Shown in pieces: positions 61,636-64,000 of a stretch of DNA of 64,000 bases (its first letter is position 1; each line of letters opens with the position of its first letter). This DNA comes from Agrobacterium sp. RAC06 (GTDB lineage: Bacteria > Pseudomonadota > Alphaproteobacteria > Rhizobiales > Rhizobiaceae). Location: assembly GCF_001713475.1 (NCBI RefSeq), contig NZ_CP016499.1, forward strand, positions 806,001 through 870,000. The letters run 5' to 3'. Under the pieces are notes generated by a model, which had not been told where the DNA came from, ran no database searches, and was given only the letters and a program-made list of their open reading frames with translations. The position numbers and the translations under genes are program-made.

Positions 61636-62007
61636 TCAGACGAAGAGCGGCGGCCCACGGAGGCGCGGACGATGGAGGAGATGGCTGGAGCGGACAGTTG
61701 TTTCAACAGGTGCAATCTGACCCAGACTTGTGAACCGGCTGAGCAGCCAGGATTGGTCCGAAGGCTCCGGCAGTAGAATCGCGCCAGCGAGACGGCAGGC
61801 CTCGCAATCCGCAGAAGGTCGCGCATGCTTCTGGCCACTATCGGCGATGCAGAGATCGGCAAACGAGCCGTCGGGAAGCATATAGGCGACCGACTGAACT
61901 TCGCTGGCAAGAGCGGCGGGTGCCCGGTGGCCAAAACCGACAGACAGGAAGACCATCGCGCAGAAGATGCGCAATAGGATCGTCGCTGACCTGACATTCG
62001 GTTTCAT
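61636..62007 (-). CDS. DUF2946-like exported protein
   Basis: A 123-residue protein with an N-terminal hydrophobic signal (about 9-32), a central Cys pair (DCEAC, preceded by DLCIAD) and a C-terminus HRPRLRGPPLFV, the RGPP ending usual for DUF2946 proteins. It is 72 bases upstream of the YcnI-PCuAC gene on the same strand, and DUF2946 proteins are usually found with copper-handling genes, so both are probably one operon. ATG 62007 has GAGGG upstream; in-frame codons further up look non-coding. Confidence 0.75.
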   Translation of the reverse strand: MKPNVRSATILLRIFCAMVFLSVGFGHRAPAALASEVQSVAYMLPDGSFADLCIADSGQKHARPSADCEACRLAGAILLPEPSDQSWLLSRFTSLGQIAPVETTVRSSHLLHRPRLRGPPLFV

Positions 62008-62199
62008 CGTTGCCCTCGTTTCGCCGAATCCTTTATCGCGATGCCGGGGACAAGCCAAGTGGCGAGATGCCGCGCCTGCGGAGCAAACGCCAAGGTGTCT
62101 GCGCGCGCGCCAATCACGAGGCCTCAGCGACAATTATTTGTTCGGGAGCGACGCAGCCTCTTGCCAAGCCGCCACACTGCCAGATAATGCCTTGAAGAC

Positions 62200-62362
62200 C
62201 TTGTTGGGAGATACCGGTTTGATCCGGAGCCGAAGGAGCAACCGCCCCGGAAACTCTCAGGCAAAAGGACCACAAGGCGTCGACTGCACTCTGGAGAGAG
62301 GCCCGTTTCCAAAGCGGGCCGCGCCGAAGGGATAACAATCTCAGGCACAAGGACAGAGGGGG
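62200..62362 (+). ncRNA. Tandem glycine riboswitch
   Basis: Two glycine aptamers in tandem. Aptamer 1 (about 62200-62276): GGGAGATACCGG, CCGAAGGAGCAA, CTCTCAGGCAAAAGGACC. Aptamer 2 (about 62289-62362): CTCTGGAGAGAG, CCGAAGGGATAACAA, CTCAGGCACAAGGACAGAG. The order is the classical one that switches on the gcv glycine-cleavage operon when glycine is abundant. The bases 62008-62199 hold the divergent promoters for this operon and the DUF2946 gene. Confidence 0.95.
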
Positions 62363-62430
62363 CTCATGAACCGGCACAACCGTGCCCTGATGTGAGCAAG
62401 CGCGCGAGCGCGAACCCCGGAGGCGACGTC

Positions 62431-63570
62431 TTGGACGATCAGACCCAACTGAAACGCACCCCCCTTTATGATTTCCATGTGTCGCTTGGCGCCAAGATGG
62501 TGCCCTTCGCCGGTTACGAAATGCCGGTGCAGTATCCGGCCGGCGTGCTGAAGGAACACCTGCATACGCGCGCTGCCGCTGGCCTCTTCGACGTTTCCCA
62601 CATGGGCCAGGTCGAACTGGTTGCGGCCTCTGGCTCTTATGAGGACGCTGCCAAGGCGCTCGAAACCCTCGTTCCCGTCGACATCCTCGGATTGAAGGAC
62701 GGGCGCCAGCGTTACGGCTTCTTCACGGACGAGAATGGCGGCATCCTCGATGACCTGATGATCAGCCGCCTCGGCCAGCGACTGCTGGTCGTGGTCAATG
62801 CCGGCTGCAAGGATGCCGACATCGCCCATCTCAGGGCGAAGCTGCCTGATGGCGTCGAAGTTCTCGTGCATGACGACCGGGCGCTTCTCGCCCTGCAGGG
62901 GCCGAAGGCGGAAGCAGTGCTCGCGGCGCTCAATTCCGATGTCGCAGCCATGAAGTTCATGGATGTGCGTGAACTGTCTCTGGGCGACATCCCTGCTCTC
63001 GTCTCTCGCACAGGCTATTCGGGCGAAGACGGCTTCGAGATCTCTGTGCCGGCTGATCGCGCCACCGATCTCGCCAAGGCTTTGCTCGACCAGCCGGACT
63101 GTCAGCCAATTGGCCTCGGCGCACGTGATTCCCTGCGCCTCGAAGCCGGCCTCTGCCTCTACGGCAACGACATCGACACGACGACGTCGCCTGTCGAAGC
63201 CTCGATCGAATGGGGCATCCAGAAGGTCCGCCGCTTGGGCGGCGCCCGCGAAGGCGGCTTTCCGGGTACTCATCGCATCCTTGGCGAACTGGAGAATGGC
63301 GTCTCTCGCCGCCGCGTCGGATTGAAGCCCGAGGGCAAGGCGCCGGTGCGTCAGCCGGCAAAGCTCTTTGCCGACGCCGAGGGCAAAACCGAGATCGGCC
63401 ACGTTTCCTCCGGTGGATTCGGCCCGAGCGCCGAAGGCCCGATCGCCATGGGTTACGTACCGACCGAGATCGCAGTGCCCGGCACCCAGGTTTTCGCGGA
63501 GGTCCGTGGCAAGCTGTTGCCCCTTACCGTCACCGCTCTTCCTTTCGTCACACCCACCTACAAACGCTAA
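62431..63570 (+). CDS. gcvT: Glycine cleavage system T protein (aminomethyltransferase)
   Basis: A 379-residue folate-dependent enzyme of the glycine cleavage system. [27 protein letters not shown] leads the protein; [10 protein letters not shown] and the [12 protein letters not shown] motif with its conserved Asp/Glu follow, and the C-terminal domain carries [11 protein letters not shown]. The start is probably TTG 62431 with GGAGG seven bases upstream; an in-frame GTG at 62392 would add 13 residues (VSKRASANPGGDV) that do not look like the family. Directly downstream of the glycine riboswitch. Confidence 0.95.
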   Translation: MDDQTQLKRTPLYDFHVSLGAKMVPFAGYEMPVQYPAGVLKEHLHTRAAAGLFDVSHMGQVELVAASGSYEDAAKALETLVPVDILGLKDGRQRYGFFTDENGGILDDLMISRLGQRLLVVVNAGCKDADIAHLRAKLPDGVEVLVHDDRALLALQGPKAEAVLAALNSDVAAMKFMDVRELSLGDIPALVSRTGYSGEDGFEISVPADRATDLAKALLDQPDCQPIGLGARDSLRLEAGLCLYGNDIDTTTSPVEASIEWGIQKVRRLGGAREGGFPGTHRILGELENGVSRRRVGLKPEGKAPVRQPAKLFADAEGKTEIGHVSSGGFGPSAEGPIAMGYVPTEIAVPGTQVFAEVRGKLLPLTVTALPFVTPTYKR

Positions 63571-63590
63571 AAAAATCTCCGGAGAGAACC

Positions 63591-63953
63591 ATGTTGAAAT
63601 TCACCGCTGAACACGAATGGCTGAAGATCGAAGACGGTATTGCCACCGTCGGCATCACCACGCACGCCGCCGGCCAGCTCGGCGATCTCGTCTTCGTCGA
63701 ACTGCCGGACGAAGGCTCGAGCTTCAAGAAAGACGGGACCGCCGCGACCGTCGAGAGCGTCAAGGCGGCGTCCGACGTCTACTGCCCGCTCGATGGCGAA
63801 GTGGTCGAAATCAACCAGGCGATCGTCGACGATCCGTCGCTGGTGAACTCCGATCCGGAAGGTGCCGCCTGGTTCTTCAAGCTGAAGCTCGCCAACCTAT
63901 CTGACGCCGACGCCCTGCTCGACGAGGCTGCCTACAAGGAGTTGATCGCCTGA
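63591..63953 (+). CDS. gcvH: Glycine cleavage system H protein
   Basis: A 120-residue lipoyl carrier. The lipoylated lysine lies in ESVKAASD, in the standard context (VESVKA), with [13 protein letters not shown] before it and [18 protein letters not shown] after. AGGAGAG-like GGAGAG lies upstream of ATG. Twenty bases after gcvT, and its stop overlaps the gcvP start by one base. Confidence 0.98.
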   Translation: MLKFTAEHEWLKIEDGIATVGITTHAAGQLGDLVFVELPDEGSSFKKDGTAATVESVKAASDVYCPLDGEVVEINQAIVDDPSLVNSDPEGAAWFFKLKLANLSDADALLDEAAYKELIA

Positions 63954-64000
63954 TGACGACAGAATTCCAGTTCACGGATTACGATCCGTACGACTTCGCC
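63953..64000 (+). CDS. gcvP: Glycine dehydrogenase (P protein), 5' fragment
   Basis: Only 16 codons ([16 protein letters not shown]) before the window ends. Position after gcvTH with a TGATG overlap identifies it as gcvP, the decarboxylating subunit; the remaining roughly 940 codons would lie beyond the edge. Confidence 0.85.
   Translation, partial: MTTEFQFTDYDPYDFA

Overview
The window is a chromosomal stretch of a Rhizobiales alphaproteobacterium, most likely in the Rhizobium/Agrobacterium/Sinorhizobium group. Evidence: high GC, the general amino-acid transporter set aapJQMP, class I PHA synthase with a phasin, the cob genes of the aerobic B12 route including cobN and cobW, RIME-type palindromic repeats, a DUF1127 gene beside CCUCCUCCC-loop RNA, and close relatives of mitochondrial proteins (NDUFS4-like, NDUFS6-like, ATP12). 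There is no phage, integrase, transposase or CRISPR array; it is core chromosome with some accessory touches.

Layout. 1-0.9 kb: azlCD-type exporter (azlD cut by the edge). 1-5.8 kb, minus strand: clpS-clpA, a phasin, a DUF3126 protein, cysE. 5.8-10.2 kb: an atypical crotonase, an alpha/beta hydrolase, an NDUFS6-like zinc protein, an FAD monooxygenase and metC. 10.6-14.9 kb: aapJQMP. 15-20.1 kb: a degenerate SNase-like protein, tRNA-Arg, an NDUFS4-like protein, tRNA-Pro, DUF192, a double cold-shock protein, gloA, a lipoprotein and three tandem tRNA-Glu genes. 20.1-25 kb: recJ, a small membrane protein, hom, an alaC-like aminotransferase. 25.3-33.9 kb: a lipoprotein, phaC, sfsA, map, radC, sthA, an MFS transporter and an MBL-fold hydrolase. 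34-37.5 kb: tig, tRNA-Leu, a GDYXXLXY protein and a DUF2157 membrane protein.

37.7-38.3 kb is the most unusual locus: a roughly 150-nt RNA made of three hairpins whose loops expose anti-Shine-Dalgarno CCUCC motifs, then a 48-codon DUF1127 gene whose terminator hairpin also has a CCUCCC loop. 38.4-55.5 kb holds a nucleoside hydrolase and a large minus-strand cobalamin region: (riboswitch)-small ORF-cobU-cobW-cobN-GFA protein-cobO, then cbiX-unknown-cobH-cobL-cobI-cobJ-cobM. Unusual points are a CbiG-CobJ fusion, a His-rich CbiX beside the CobN chelatase, and a RIME-type repeat cluster read in frame inside cobN. 55.5-59.9 kb: a lipoprotein, ATP12-HAD phosphatase-rluC-crcB, and a flavodoxin-like protein. 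60-62 kb: a small protein, a YcnI-PCuAC fusion and a DUF2946-like copper-associated protein. 62.2-64 kb: a tandem glycine riboswitch controlling gcvT-gcvH-gcvP (gcvP cut by the edge).

Functional themes are cobalamin synthesis, amino-acid uptake and synthesis (aap, metC, hom, cysE, gcv), polyhydroxybutyrate storage, proteolysis and folding (clpSA, tig), and RNA-level regulation by two riboswitches and the CCUCCUCCC hairpin RNA. Functional names come from protein motifs read by eye and family knowledge; no database search was run.
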